From the NCBI GenBank assembly GCA_946184715.1, contig CAMHGU010000008.1, positions 1-25,334 on the forward strand: a DNA stretch of 25,334 bases. The letters are read 5' to 3'. The DNA comes from an uncultured bacterium. GTDB taxonomy: Bacteria; Bacteroidota; Bacteroidia; Bacteroidales; Muribaculaceae. Within the stretch, counting starts at the first letter, position 1; the number at the start of each line of letters is the position of its first letter. A program made the position numbers and the translations under genes. Positions 15,970 through 24,519 of this stretch are shown here, in pieces. A model generated the notes under the pieces. That model did not search any database. It saw only the letters and a program-made list of their open reading frames with translations, and was not told the DNA's origin.

Positions 15970-16092
15970 CAATTATGTTTCATAGAGCGGCCTTAAGGCC
16001 CGCAGCCGGCGGCCGCAATCGTGAGCACGAGAGAACTAACTTAATTACTAACTAATTAATAATCAACCAATTTACTAATTTAATTAATTACT

Positions 16093-16962
16093 ATGGAAGC
16101 TCAAAAGCCCAACACTCAGCAGGCTACTCGCCCTGCGGCAGCAGCACCTGCAAAGAAAGCTCCCGTTGGCAAAGAACCACAGAAAAGCAACGTTCGTGGT
16201 ATTAAGAACGCCATCTGGGTGATCGTAGGTTGCATCGCAATCGCCGTTATCGTGTTCATCTTCGTATTCGGCAACCCCGCCAACTTCGAAGATGCAGCTA
16301 AGAAGATGCCGAAGAACCTTCTCGGTACTATCTACAGCGGTGGTTTCATCGTACCTATTCTTCAAGGTTTGTTCCTCACGGTTATCGCTCTCGCTGTTGA
16401 GCGTTTCATCGCCATCAGCTCTGCTATGGGTAAGGGCAACAACACTAAGTTCGTAGCTCGCGTGAAGAAACTTCTCGGCGAAGGCCAGATCGAAGAAGCT
16501 CGCAAGGAATGCGCTAAGCAGAAAGGTACCGTCGGCGCTGTCGTTGACGCTGCCCTCATCAAATACACCGAGATGCACAACTCTACTGAGCTCACCAAGG
16601 AGCAGAAACTCACCACTCTGCAGCAGACCATCGAAGAGGCTACCGCCCTCGAGATGCCCGCTCTCCAGGAGAACCTGCCTATCCTTGCTACCCTCACCAC
16701 TCTCGGTACTCTTATCGGTCTTCTCGGTACTGTAATCGGTATGATCAAGTCGTTCCAGGCCCTCGCCCAGTCGGGTGCTCCTGACTCAACCGAGCTCTCG
16801 AAAGGTATCTCTGAGGCACTTGTCAACACCGCATTCGGTATCTTGACCGCTGCTTTCGCAGTTATCTCTTACAACTACTACACCAACAAGATCGACAAGG
16901 TGACCTACGCCATCGACGAGGTTGGTTTCTCGATTGTTCAAACTTTCGCAGCTACCCACTAA
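16093..16962 (+). CDS. exbB: MotA/TolQ/ExbB proton-channel protein
   Basis: A 289-residue inner-membrane protein forming the pentameric proton channel that energises TonB. An Ala/Pro/Lys-rich cytoplasmic N-terminus (1-36) precedes TM segments at about 40-60, 83-107, 195-222 and 242-263. The LPILATLTTLGTLIGLLGTV segment (195-214) with GMIKSFQAL is the conserved ExbB/TolQ core. The extra first TM and the length (above the about 240 residues of E. coli ExbB) are usual for Bacteroidota. It is followed by two exbD genes and tonB in the same direction (gaps 53, 8 and 39 nt), which fixes its role. Codon bias suggests high expression. Confidence 0.93.
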   Translation: MEAQKPNTQQATRPAAAAPAKKAPVGKEPQKSNVRGIKNAIWVIVGCIAIAVIVFIFVFGNPANFEDAAKKMPKNLLGTIYSGGFIVPILQGLFLTVIALAVERFIAISSAMGKGNNTKFVARVKKLLGEGQIEEARKECAKQKGTVGAVVDAALIKYTEMHNSTELTKEQKLTTLQQTIEEATALEMPALQENLPILATLTTLGTLIGLLGTVIGMIKSFQALAQSGAPDSTELSKGISEALVNTAFGILTAAFAVISYNYYTNKIDKVTYAIDEVGFSIVQTFAATH

Positions 16963-17015
16963 TCTTCAAGCAGTAAGTTAACTACCATTAGTCAAATCAC
17001 TTTAAGTAACTAACT

Positions 17016-17729
17016 ATGGGAAGAGTTAAAGTAAAAAAGAAGGATGTGTTCATCGACATGACCGCGATGAGCGACGTTACCGTGCTTCTGCTTACTTTCT
17101 TCATGTTAACTTCTACATTCCTCCAGAAAGAACCCGTTATTGTCAACACCCCGTCTTCGGTTGCCGAAGTGAAGGTGCCCGATAGCAACTTGGTTACAGT
17201 CCTCGTTAGCCCCAAAGGAAAGGTCTTCCTTTCGCTCACCGGCTCTAAGGATTCTACCTACTCAAGCGAAAAAATGCGCTTAAGCCTTCTGGAAAGTGTA
17301 ACCGCAGAGTATAACAAGCATTACAAAACACCCGTCAGCTTCACCGACCAGCAGAAGGTTACCTTCGCTCGCTCCACTGTGATAGGCCTGCCTATCAGCA
17401 AGCTCGGTGAATATCTCGACCTCCTTGGACAAAATAAGGTGGAAAAGGCCGACGAACTTACCGATCCGGAAAAGAACCCCAACGCGGGTATTCCCATCGA
17501 TATGAACGAAGACCTCAACAACCCCAATGAGTTCCAGATTTGGATGAACGCTCTCTACGACCTCCCCGGCGACGCCGCTTTCTACGATGACATCATCAGC
17601 GGTAAGGCTATCGCCCTTAAGGCCGACAAGAGCACTCCCTACGATGTGGTGCAGGTGGTAATGGATAATCTGCAGACATTGAAGATGAATAAGTTTACGT
17701 TCATGACAGCACTTAAAACTGAGAAATAA
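17016..17729 (+). CDS. exbD: ExbD/TolR-type biopolymer transport protein, first copy
   Basis: A 237-residue protein with a short basic cytoplasmic start (GRVKVKKKDVFID), one TM segment at about 20-40 (DVTVLLLTFFMLTSTF) carrying the membrane aspartate D20 that conducts protons, and a periplasmic domain. It is longer than E. coli ExbD (about 140 residues), with an inserted segment around residues 65-190 (for example LSEYLDLLG-like and NEDLNNPNEFQIW parts). The typical P-F-I-D sequence before the TM is replaced by AMSD. It pairs with the second, more canonical ExbD immediately downstream; such paired ExbD genes are common in Bacteroidota. Confidence 0.9.
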   Translation: MGRVKVKKKDVFIDMTAMSDVTVLLLTFFMLTSTFLQKEPVIVNTPSSVAEVKVPDSNLVTVLVSPKGKVFLSLTGSKDSTYSSEKMRLSLLESVTAEYNKHYKTPVSFTDQQKVTFARSTVIGLPISKLGEYLDLLGQNKVEKADELTDPEKNPNAGIPIDMNEDLNNPNEFQIWMNALYDLPGDAAFYDDIISGKAIALKADKSTPYDVVQVVMDNLQTLKMNKFTFMTALKTEK

Positions 17730-17737
17730 TCATCACT

Positions 17738-18451
17738 ATGGCTAAAGAAAAAGTTCGTCAAAAAAAGATGACTGTCCGCGTCGACTTCACGCCGATGGTG
17801 GATATGAACATGCTTCTGATCACGTTCTTTATGCTTTGTACCACGATGATTAAGTCGCAGACCCTCCAAATCAGTCTGCCATCGAACGATAAAGTAGAAC
17901 AGAAAGATCAGAATAAGGTAAAGCAATCGGAGGCTATCACTTTCATCCTCGATTCAGACCGTGAAGCCCCCACCACCGATAAGCTTACCGGACAACCCGT
18001 AAAGGGTAAGGTCAAGAAAGACCTCATTTATTACTACGAAGGACAAGCCGATATCGCAGCCGACGCCAGCGGCGCGCTTACCAACAACAAGCTGAAAGTG
18101 ACCGAGTTCGATCCCGGCACAGCCGATGAGCCGGCAGGTATCCGCAAGATTCTTATGGAACGCAACAAGGAAGTAGTGAAGCAGATTGCCGAGCTCAAAG
18201 AGCACTGGCGCAACAAAGAGATGACCGACGAGCAGTATCAGGATCGCGCCCGCGAAATCCGCAACGACTCCACTCTCACTCGCCCTGTGGTCATCATCAA
18301 AGCTACCCCCGACGCCTCTTATGAGAACCTTATCAGCGTCCTCGATGAGATGCAAATCAACAGTATCAGCCGCTATCAGATCGACCGTATGACCGCTGTC
18401 GATTCAGCTATGGTACTCGACTACGTCGCCAAGCACGGTGGACACAAGTAA
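17738..18451 (+). CDS. exbD: ExbD/TolR-type biopolymer transport protein, second copy
   Basis: A 237-residue protein with a canonical ExbD start, RVDFTPMVDMNMLLITFFML (14-33), giving one TM with the proton-conducting aspartate D22. The rest is periplasmic and ends in the dimerisation part VVIIKATPDASYENLISVLD, where V-x-I-x-A-x-x-x-x-x-Y matches the TolR/ExbD C-terminal fold. It starts 8 nt after the first exbD. An insertion at about residues 60-160 with a Lys/Asp-rich first part and a charged helix (KEVVKQIAELKEHWRNKEMT) makes it longer than E. coli ExbD. Confidence 0.93.
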   Translation: MAKEKVRQKKMTVRVDFTPMVDMNMLLITFFMLCTTMIKSQTLQISLPSNDKVEQKDQNKVKQSEAITFILDSDREAPTTDKLTGQPVKGKVKKDLIYYYEGQADIAADASGALTNNKLKVTEFDPGTADEPAGIRKILMERNKEVVKQIAELKEHWRNKEMTDEQYQDRAREIRNDSTLTRPVVIIKATPDASYENLISVLDEMQINSISRYQIDRMTAVDSAMVLDYVAKHGGHK

Positions 18452-18490
18452 TTACTAAGTCGTATTGTTTAACCTCTAAAGATTTAAGAC

Positions 18491-19342
18491 ATGGCAAAAA
18501 GTGTAGATCTTTCGTCAAAAGAATGGTGCGACCTGGTGTTTGAAGGTAAGAACAAGGAATTCGGCGCCTATACTCTGCGCCGTGGCTCCTACAGCCGTCA
18601 CAACAAGGCGTTCTGGATTACCCTCGTCCTCGTAGCTATCGCCGGCATCCTCGGCTACCTCGGTGTGAGCGGCGTGTTCTCTCCCGCTGAGCAAGACATT
18701 CTCTCCGAGCAGGATCAGCAGCTCCAAGCTTTCGCTAAGCAAGCTGAGAAGAAACCCGAAGAGGAGAAGAAAGAGAAGGTGGAAGTAGAGCAGCCTAAAG
18801 AGCTCCCCAAGGAAGTGCTCACCACGATGAAAGTCACCCAGCTCAACATCGTTAAGGATAACGAAGTGAAGAAGGAGGACGAAATCAAGTCGATGGACGA
18901 GCAGAAGCAGTCGAAAGAAGCTTTCGGTGCTGCCGACGTCAAGGGTAATAGCGACAATCGTGTCACCGCTACCGAAGTCAAGAAAGAGGACCTCGGTATT
19001 CAGGAAGTGAAGAAGCCTGAGAAGGAAGAGGTGTTCAAAGCCGTAGAGCAGATGCCTCAGTTCCCCGGTGGCGATGCTGAGCTTATGAAGTGGCTCTCCA
19101 AGAATATCCAATATCCCGCTATCGCGCAGGAGAACAACGTGCAAGGTCGTGTAATCGTCCAGTTCGTTGTCACCAAGACCGGTAGCATCGGTGAGGTGAA
19201 GATTGTGAAGAGCGTTGACCGCGACCTCGACAACGAAGCCAAGCGCCTCGTCAAGAAGTTGCCCAAGTTCATCCCCGGTAAGATGAACGGTCAGCCCGTG
19301 AACGTGTGGTACACGCTCCCCGTCAACTTCAAGCTCCAGTAA
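18491..19342 (+). CDS. tonB: Energy transducer TonB
   Basis: A 283-residue TonB that spans the periplasm and contacts TonB-dependent outer-membrane transporters. The cytoplasmic start EWCDLVFEGKNKEFGAYTLR (11-30) is the Bacteroidota-specific TonB signature. The single TM is at about 40-60. A Lys/Glu-rich periplasmic linker (about 70-187), poor in the usual Pro-Lys repeats, leads to the TonB C-terminal domain (188-283): MPQFPGGDAELMKWLSKNIQ, then YPAIAQENNVQGRVIVQFVV and the closing VNVWYTLPVNFKL. It is the last gene of the operon, with a clear terminator after it. Confidence 0.96.
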   Translation: MAKSVDLSSKEWCDLVFEGKNKEFGAYTLRRGSYSRHNKAFWITLVLVAIAGILGYLGVSGVFSPAEQDILSEQDQQLQAFAKQAEKKPEEEKKEKVEVEQPKELPKEVLTTMKVTQLNIVKDNEVKKEDEIKSMDEQKQSKEAFGAADVKGNSDNRVTATEVKKEDLGIQEVKKPEKEEVFKAVEQMPQFPGGDAELMKWLSKNIQYPAIAQENNVQGRVIVQFVVTKTGSIGEVKIVKSVDRDLDNEAKRLVKKLPKFIPGKMNGQPVNVWYTLPVNFKLQ

Positions 19343-19377
19343 TCTCTCAGCTTAATCAATCATTTGCATAAGCTACG

Positions 19378-19411
19378 GCGAGCCGGACTCCAAAGTTCGG
19401 CTCGCTTTTTT
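19378..19411 (+). terminator. Terminator of the tonB operon
   Basis: Stem GCGAGCCG (19378-19385) with CGGCTCGC (19398-19405), extended inward by a G-T and an A-T pair, is followed by TTTTTT (19406-19411). It lies 35 bp after the tonB stop. Confidence 0.85.
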
Positions 19412-19412
19412 C

Positions 19413-19457
19413 ATAGGCTCCGCGCGCGGCGCATTTGTGCCACCGCCGCGCGCCTAT
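19413..19457. repeat. Second hairpin after the tonB terminator
   Basis: A perfect 10-bp GC stem, GCGCGCGGCG (19422-19431) with CGCCGCGCGC (19444-19453), is flanked by ATAG (19413-19416) and CTAT (19454-19457), which can also pair across a small bulge. It has no T-run on the plus strand and no gene uses it as a terminator; its role is unknown. Confidence 0.55.
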
Positions 19458-19543
19458 GTTGGGACGCAGGGCACTAAATGTGGCACTTTTCGGAGCGATT
19501 GCGCCTTAAGGTGTTTTGTGGGCCTGTGATGCTATATAACATA

Positions 19544-19574
19544 TTGTATATCAGCGGTATTATTTGTAATTTAG
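19544..19574 (+). promoter_or_regulatory. Possible promoter of the secreted SGNH protein gene
   Basis: TTG (19544-19546), a 20-nt spacer and TAATTTAG (19567-19574) give one mismatch from TAnnTTTG. The start would be near 19580, about 38 nt before the ATG. This is the best candidate in a region without an exact match. Confidence 0.35.
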
Positions 19575-19617
19575 TGGCCGTTTACAAAATCTTTTCTACT
19601 AATATCTAATTTTATTT

Positions 19618-22600
19618 ATGAACCGATTCTACTTATTGATGTGTGCTTGCCTCCTGAGCATTCTGGGCAGTGTCCCGCTACAGGCCGCCACACCGCTCTC
19701 GCTCACTAAGGCGAGCCCTACAATCACTGAAGATTTCAATTCAATGTGGGACGGCACCGAGGCTTTGCTTCCGTTGCCTGATGAGTGGCGCATCGACCGC
19801 CAGCTTACAGCTCCACGCACCCTCAACAGCTACAGCACGGCCGCCACTGAGGTGATGTACACCGGCGGCGAGAGCCTCGCCTCCAATGCCAAGAACGGCA
19901 CGTGGAACTTCGGCAGCAGCTCCGACCCGGCAGACCGCGCCGTGGGTGGCCTCTCCACCACCGTGGCCGACGGCACCCGCTGCGTCAGCCTTATGACGCG
20001 CCTCCTCAATGCCGATGAGGCCGCAATCAGTAGCTTCGCCATCAGCTACAATATTGAGAAATATCGCGATGGCGACAACACTGCCGGCTTCGTAGTGCAG
20101 ATGTACTACTCTACCGACGGCACCTCGTGGACCTCGGCCGGTACCGACTTCTACAACTACTTCGCGCCCGATGCCGCCACGGCAGGCGCCGCTGTGGTGC
20201 CTATCTCCACCACGGCCGTCACCGCCAAGAATCTCAAGCTCGACATCGCCGCCGGACAGTACCTCTACCTCGCGTGGAACATCAGCGTGGCCACCGGCTC
20301 CTCGCCCAATAAGGCTATGGGCCTCTCAATCGACGATGTGCAGGTGACCGCCACCTTTGCCGACCCGGCTTCGCAGAGCTGCTTCATCTATGCCGAGGAC
20401 GCCACCAAGTGGGCCAACCTCTACCTCTATGCCGAGGGCGCCGACCGCCCGTTCGGCGACGCTCCGGGCTCGCTGCCCGCCGGCACCACTGTCCGCAACG
20501 GCGTAAGCTACAAGTACTTTGAGCTGCCCGCCCCGGGTTCCTACACCCTCACGTTCAGCGACGGCACCACGGCTCATCAATATACCGCTACAGGCGTGGC
20601 CATCACCGGCGACGTCTTCTACTCGGTCAATCCGCTTACGCTCGATGTCATCGCCGACCCCGATTCCTATACCGGCTGGGTTGACCCCTCGCGCCCGCCG
20701 TTTGTGGCTTCGGGCATCTACCTCCGCGGCGAAGTCAATAGCTGGAATGCCGATGCCGATTGGCAATTCTCCGATGAGGGTGGGGGCGTGTACGCGCTCT
20801 ACGACAAGACGCTCTCCGGCCAGTTCAAGGTGGCCGACGCCTCGTGGAGCTCGGCCTGCAACTACGGCTCCAACGGCACCTCCATTCAGATGGACACCCC
20901 CTACACGCTCCAGCTCGGCACCAACGACAATATCAGCACCGGCTCCAACAGCTACGCCTGCAAGCGCATTCAGCTGACCATCGCCGATGGCGTCGCCACC
21001 CTCGAGCTGCAAAGCGACGACAGCACCGAAGGCCTGACCTCGGTATATGTGATAGGCGACAACAACGGTTGGAACTATATGGACGCTACGGGCGAGCTGA
21101 CGCTCACCGCCACCGAAGGCGTCTTCTCGGGCCAGGTGACGCTCCACGCCAGCGAAGGCGCCAATGGTCGCTGGCTCATATATCAGCGCCTCGGCATGGC
21201 AGGCCCGTGGGGTAACGCCGGTGGCTCCGCCGCCACTGCCGCCACCACCGCCGGCACCCTCGAGAAGGGCAGCAATGCCTCGATTCTCACCCCCGCCGGC
21301 ACCTATGAGTTCTCATTCAACATCAACACCGGTGAGTACTCGCTCACTCAGCTCGAGAGCGTGGTATCGGCCGTAACTCTGCAGCCTGCTGCTACGATCC
21401 TCGTGCCTACGCTCCCCGCGGAGGTGAAAATCCTCTCGCTCAATAATAGCCTTATCCACTACAACGATCAAGACGCCGTGTTCAACGCTATCGCCGAGGC
21501 GATGGGCAAGAACGCCCGCTGGACCAAGCACTCGCTGCTCGGCAAGACCCTCAATGCCCACTGGAACGAGGGCGAGGGCGTGACACCCGCTGGAAGCCCG
21601 GGCGCCAAGAAGCTCGTGCGCTCCGACGCTTGGAGCCACATCATCCTCCAAGAGCAGTCGGCGCTGCCGCGCACCGACCTCGCCACCGCCCGCGCCAACC
21701 TCGTCAAGTGGATTGAATATATCCGCGAGAACTGCCCCAACCCCAACGCCATCATCATTCTGCCTATGAACTGGGCTTTTGCCGGCGACTGGGAGAACTT
21801 CACCGACTTCAATACTACGTTTGTCAAGAATTATCTCGCTCTGGCTCAGGAACTTGGCGTGGTGGTATGCCCCGTGGGCGTAGCTTATCAGAATGTTTAC
21901 GAGACCGAAGGCTCTGAAGGCGCTCTGACGTGGTTCCTCGACGACCGTCACCCCACACCCAAAGCCACCTATATGGCCGCTTGCATGGAGTACGGCCTAA
22001 TCTTCGGCGAAGACCCCGCCAATATCTCTTACAAGCCTGCCGACATCTCGGCTGCCGACGCCGCCTCGATGCGCCAATACGCCTCGGCCGCTCTCAGCGG
22101 CTTCACCAATGTGGTTGACCACAAGGCCGGCACCATTCGCTACAGCCTCAAGGCCCACGACCAGTTCGGTATGGAGCTTCCCGTGCCCGACGATATGACC
22201 GTAACCCTCTCGGGCGGCGGCTCGCTCAGCGGCGAAAACGTGTTCACCGCCGACGGCACCCTCGGTACCTACACCCTCACCGCGGCCAACACCACATTCA
22301 CGGCCGAGGCGCAAGTGACTGTGGCCGAGGCTGAAACTGAGGTGATAATTGACCCCGCTATCGAGCTTAGCGCCGACGCGCTCACCGCCGAGGAGAACTT
22401 CGACGGCATCGGCAACGCCGCCGAGGCCACCCTGCCCACCGGTTGGCGCATCGACCGCCAGACCTCCGGCCCGCGCACCGTGGGCACCTTCCGTGATGCC
22501 GACGACGCCACGATGTACGCCGGCGGCGTAAGCCTCGCCTCCAATGCCAAAAACGGTACATGGAACTTCGGCAGCAGCGACGACGATACCGACCGCGCCC

Positions 22601-23529
22601 TCGGCGGCATCACCACCGGCGTGGCCGGCGGTTCCCGCGCCATCAACGTCTATGCCCACTATCTGAGCACCTGCAGCCAGAATATCGTCGATGTCACCCT
22701 GAGCTACGACGTGGAGAAGTACCGCGACGGTAGCAACGAAGCCGGATTCGACGTGCAGCTCTACTACTCTATCGACGGCAAGCACTGGACTTCGGCCGGC
22801 GCCGACTTCCTCACGCATTTCGATGCCGACGCGGCTACGGCCGGCTCGGCCGACGTGCCCAGCGTCACCGTCAACGTCACCGGTCAGCTCCCCGAGCCTA
22901 TCTATCGCGGTTGCGACCTCTATCTGGCTTGGAACATCAGCGTAGCCTCCGGCACCGCCTGCAACAACGCCCCGGCCCTCGCCATCGACAACGTCGTCAT
23001 CTCCGGCTCTCTCCCCGTGATTCCCGAGGCTAAGCACTACGTATATGTAATCGACGAGACCGGCTGGGACGCTCTCGGCCTCTACGCGTGGGGCGATAGC
23101 GAATTTTTCGGCGCTTGGCCCGGCATCACGTGGGCAGGCGAAACTGAAGTGGGCGGTTACATCTTCAAGGTGTTCCCGTTCGATACCGAAGGCGGCAACT
23201 ACTCGCTCATCTTCAACAACTGGAACAACGGTAGCCAGCTGCCCGACTATAGCGTGACGGCCACCCGCGACTACTACTTCCGCCTCACCGATAAGGTTGA
23301 GGAGTTTACCGACCACGTCCAGACCACAACCGTGGGCGAGCACAATCCCTCCAACGCCATCACTTACGCCAATGGCATCGCATCGGCTTTCACGGCTCTC
23401 GAGGTTTACACCATCGACGGCCGCCGTGTAGCCGCCGGCGAGCGCAGCATCGACCTTCGCCCTTTCGCTAAAGGTATCTATGTGGTGCGCACCCTCGACG
23501 GCAAAGCTGTCAAGAAGGTGATGCGCTGA
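19618..23529 (+). CDS. Large secreted multidomain protein with SGNH-hydrolase-like core and T9SS C-terminal signal
   Basis: A 1303-residue exported protein. Signal peptide 1-24. Domain order: beta-sandwich unit A1 (about 35-247), starch-binding-module-like unit B1 (about 255-338), two SusE/SusF-like carbohydrate-binding-type units (about 366-466 and 475-578), an SGNH-hydrolase/DUF4886-like domain (about 602-828), an Ig-like domain (about 835-903), unit A2 (about 918-1130, clearly homologous to A1), unit B2 (about 1138-1225, like B1), and a T9SS type A sorting domain (about 1245-1303, LEVYTIDGRRVAAG and FAKGIYVVRTLDGK). In the SGNH domain the nucleophile is probably S611, in LNNS rather than the usual GNS, and the dyad D775/H778 lies in DDRHPTP. 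Expected role: cell-surface or secreted glycan-binding esterase. Substrate is unknown, and the serine context is odd enough that activity is not certain. It is monocistronic. Confidence 0.85.
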   Translation: MNRFYLLMCACLLSILGSVPLQAATPLSLTKASPTITEDFNSMWDGTEALLPLPDEWRIDRQLTAPRTLNSYSTAATEVMYTGGESLASNAKNGTWNFGSSSDPADRAVGGLSTTVADGTRCVSLMTRLLNADEAAISSFAISYNIEKYRDGDNTAGFVVQMYYSTDGTSWTSAGTDFYNYFAPDAATAGAAVVPISTTAVTAKNLKLDIAAGQYLYLAWNISVATGSSPNKAMGLSIDDVQVTATFADPASQSCFIYAEDATKWANLYLYAEGADRPFGDAPGSLPAGTTVRNGVSYKYFELPAPGSYTLTFSDGTTAHQYTATGVAITGDVFYSVNPLTLDVIADPDSYTGWVDPSRPPFVASGIYLRGEVNSWNADADWQFSDEGGGVYALYDKTLSGQFKVADASWSSACNYGSNGTSIQMDTPYTLQLGTNDNISTGSNSYACKRIQLTIADGVATLELQSDDSTEGLTSVYVIGDNNGWNYMDATGELTLTATEGVFSGQVTLHASEGANGRWLIYQRLGMAGPWGNAGGSAATAATTAGTLEKGSNASILTPAGTYEFSFNINTGEYSLTQLESVVSAVTLQPAATILVPTLPAEVKILSLNNSLIHYNDQDAVFNAIAEAMGKNARWTKHSLLGKTLNAHWNEGEGVTPAGSPGAKKLVRSDAWSHIILQEQSALPRTDLATARANLVKWIEYIRENCPNPNAIIILPMNWAFAGDWENFTDFNTTFVKNYLALAQELGVVVCPVGVAYQNVYETEGSEGALTWFLDDRHPTPKATYMAACMEYGLIFGEDPANISYKPADISAADAASMRQYASAALSGFTNVVDHKAGTIRYSLKAHDQFGMELPVPDDMTVTLSGGGSLSGENVFTADGTLGTYTLTAANTTFTAEAQVTVAEAETEVIIDPAIELSADALTAEENFDGIGNAAEATLPTGWRIDRQTSGPRTVGTFRDADDATMYAGGVSLASNAKNGTWNFGSSDDDTDRALGGITTGVAGGSRAINVYAHYLSTCSQNIVDVTLSYDVEKYRDGSNEAGFDVQLYYSIDGKHWTSAGADFLTHFDADAATAGSADVPSVTVNVTGQLPEPIYRGCDLYLAWNISVASGTACNNAPALAIDNVVISGSLPVIPEAKHYVYVIDETGWDALGLYAWGDSEFFGAWPGITWAGETEVGGYIFKVFPFDTEGGNYSLIFNNWNNGSQLPDYSVTATRDYYFRLTDKVEEFTDHVQTTTVGEHNPSNAITYANGIASAFTALEVYTIDGRRVAAGERSIDLRPFAKGIYVVRTLDGKAVKKVMR

Positions 23530-23556
23530 TCGCGCCCGCTTTCAATATAGGATTCT

Positions 23557-23592
23557 TAGAGGCTCCGGAATTTCTGGAGCCTCTATATTTTT
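23557..23592 (+). terminator. Terminator between the secreted protein gene and the TrmH gene
   Basis: Stem TAGAGGCTCC (23557-23566) with GGAGCCTCTA (23576-23585), followed by TATTTTTTAG. It lies 27 bp after the plus-strand stop and directly abuts the stop of the minus-strand methyltransferase gene. The T-run favours the plus strand. Confidence 0.85.
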
Positions 23593-24416
23593 TAGGGCCT
23601 CTCGGGCTTCCCGAGCCGGGGGCAAAGCTGCCAGAAGGCTACGGCCGAGGCTGCGGCTACGTTGAGGGAATCGACTCCGTGGGCCATAGGGATGCGCACG
23701 GTGTAGGTGCAGCCGGCAATCACGTGGTGTGGCAGGCCGTCACCTTCGGTGCCGAGCACTATCGCCAGGCGCGGCTCGGCGGCGAGCTTAGGCGCGTCGA
23801 GGGCGATGGAGTCGTGGGTGAGGGCCATAGCTGCCGTGGCGAAGCCTTCGCGATGCAGCTCGCCGAGGGGGTCGCCGCTCCAGGCCCACGGCACGAGGAA
23901 TACCGAGCCCATCGACACGCGCACGGCGCGCCGGTTGAGCGGGTCGCACGAGTCGCGCGACACCACGATGGCGTCGATGCCCAGCGCCGCCGCCGAGCGG
24001 AAGATGGCCCCGATGTTGGTAGTATCGACCACTCCGTGAATCACGGCCACACGCCGCGCCTCGCGGCACACCGCCGCCACCGTTGGCTCCGGTGGCCGTC
24101 GCATAGCGCAGAGCACGCCGCGGGTGAGCACGTAGCCGGTGAGCTGCTGCAGCAGCTCGCGGGGCCCGGTGTAGAGCGGAAGACCGGCGCCGCAGCGCGC
24201 CACGATGTCGGACGCGTCGCCTTCGAGGTGCTTACGCTCGCATAGCAGCGCCACCGGCTCATAACCGGCATCGAGCGCCACGCGTATCACCTTCGGGCTC
24301 TCGGCGATGAACACGCCCTTGTCAGGCTCCAAGCGGTTGCGTAGCTGCGCCTCGGTCAAGGTGGCGAAGAGCGCCACCCGCGGATCGTCGATTGATTGTA
24401 TCTCTATTATCGGCAT
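23592..24416 (-). CDS. TrmH/SpoU-family RNA 2'-O-methyltransferase
   Basis: A 274-residue SPOUT methyltransferase that would methylate a ribose 2'-OH in rRNA or tRNA with S-adenosylmethionine. An N-terminal substrate-binding part (1-110; AESPKVIRVALDAGYEP) precedes the knotted domain. Motif 1 is DTTNIGAIFRSAAALG (131-146) with N134 and R140, motif 2 is AIVLGTEGDGLP (218-229) with E224, and motif 3 is IPMAHGVDSLNVAAASAVAF (242-261). The frame stays open to 24479, but I choose the ATG at 24416 because the promoter -7 box (24437-24444) lies inside the would-be extension and homologues start near PIIEIQSIDDPRV. The exact RNA target cannot be assigned. Confidence 0.92.
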   Translation of the reverse strand: MPIIEIQSIDDPRVALFATLTEAQLRNRLEPDKGVFIAESPKVIRVALDAGYEPVALLCERKHLEGDASDIVARCGAGLPLYTGPRELLQQLTGYVLTRGVLCAMRRPPEPTVAAVCREARRVAVIHGVVDTTNIGAIFRSAAALGIDAIVVSRDSCDPLNRRAVRVSMGSVFLVPWAWSGDPLGELHREGFATAAMALTHDSIALDAPKLAAEPRLAIVLGTEGDGLPHHVIAGCTYTVRIPMAHGVDSLNVAAASAVAFWQLCPRLGKPERP

Positions 24417-24436
24417 CTCGGGTAAGTTCTTTAGCG

Positions 24437-24467
24437 CAAAATTACGCATTTTCCGCTTACCGGCGAA
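24437..24467 (-). promoter_or_regulatory. Promoter of the TrmH-family gene
   Basis: On the minus strand TAATTTTG (24437-24444) is an exact -7 box; the -33 region about 20 nt upstream reads TTCG (24464-24467), a weak match. The start near 24432 gives a leader of about 16 nt before the ATG at 24416. Confidence 0.6.
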
Positions 24468-24484
24468 ATCTCCGGCCACCTCGC

Positions 24485-24515
24485 TTGCCCATCACCGCTC
24501 CATTTGCTATATTTG
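24485..24515 (+). promoter_or_regulatory. Promoter far upstream of rlmH
   Basis: TTG (24485-24487), a 20-nt spacer and TATATTTG (24508-24515) are an exact Bacteroidota promoter. The start near 24520 would leave about 250 nt before the rlmH ATG. It is back-to-back with the TrmH promoter, 17 bp away. Confidence 0.75.
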
Positions 24516-24519
24516 CACT

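Noticed and set aside
21997..23343. 448-codon open frame antisense to the secreted SGNH protein
   Set aside because: It is Gly/Ala/Val-rich and motif-free, caused by the high-GC codon bias of the real gene.
24417..24479. N-terminal extension of the TrmH-family gene by 21 codons
   Set aside because: The exact -7 promoter box lies inside it, and the family-like sequence starts at the ATG at 24416.
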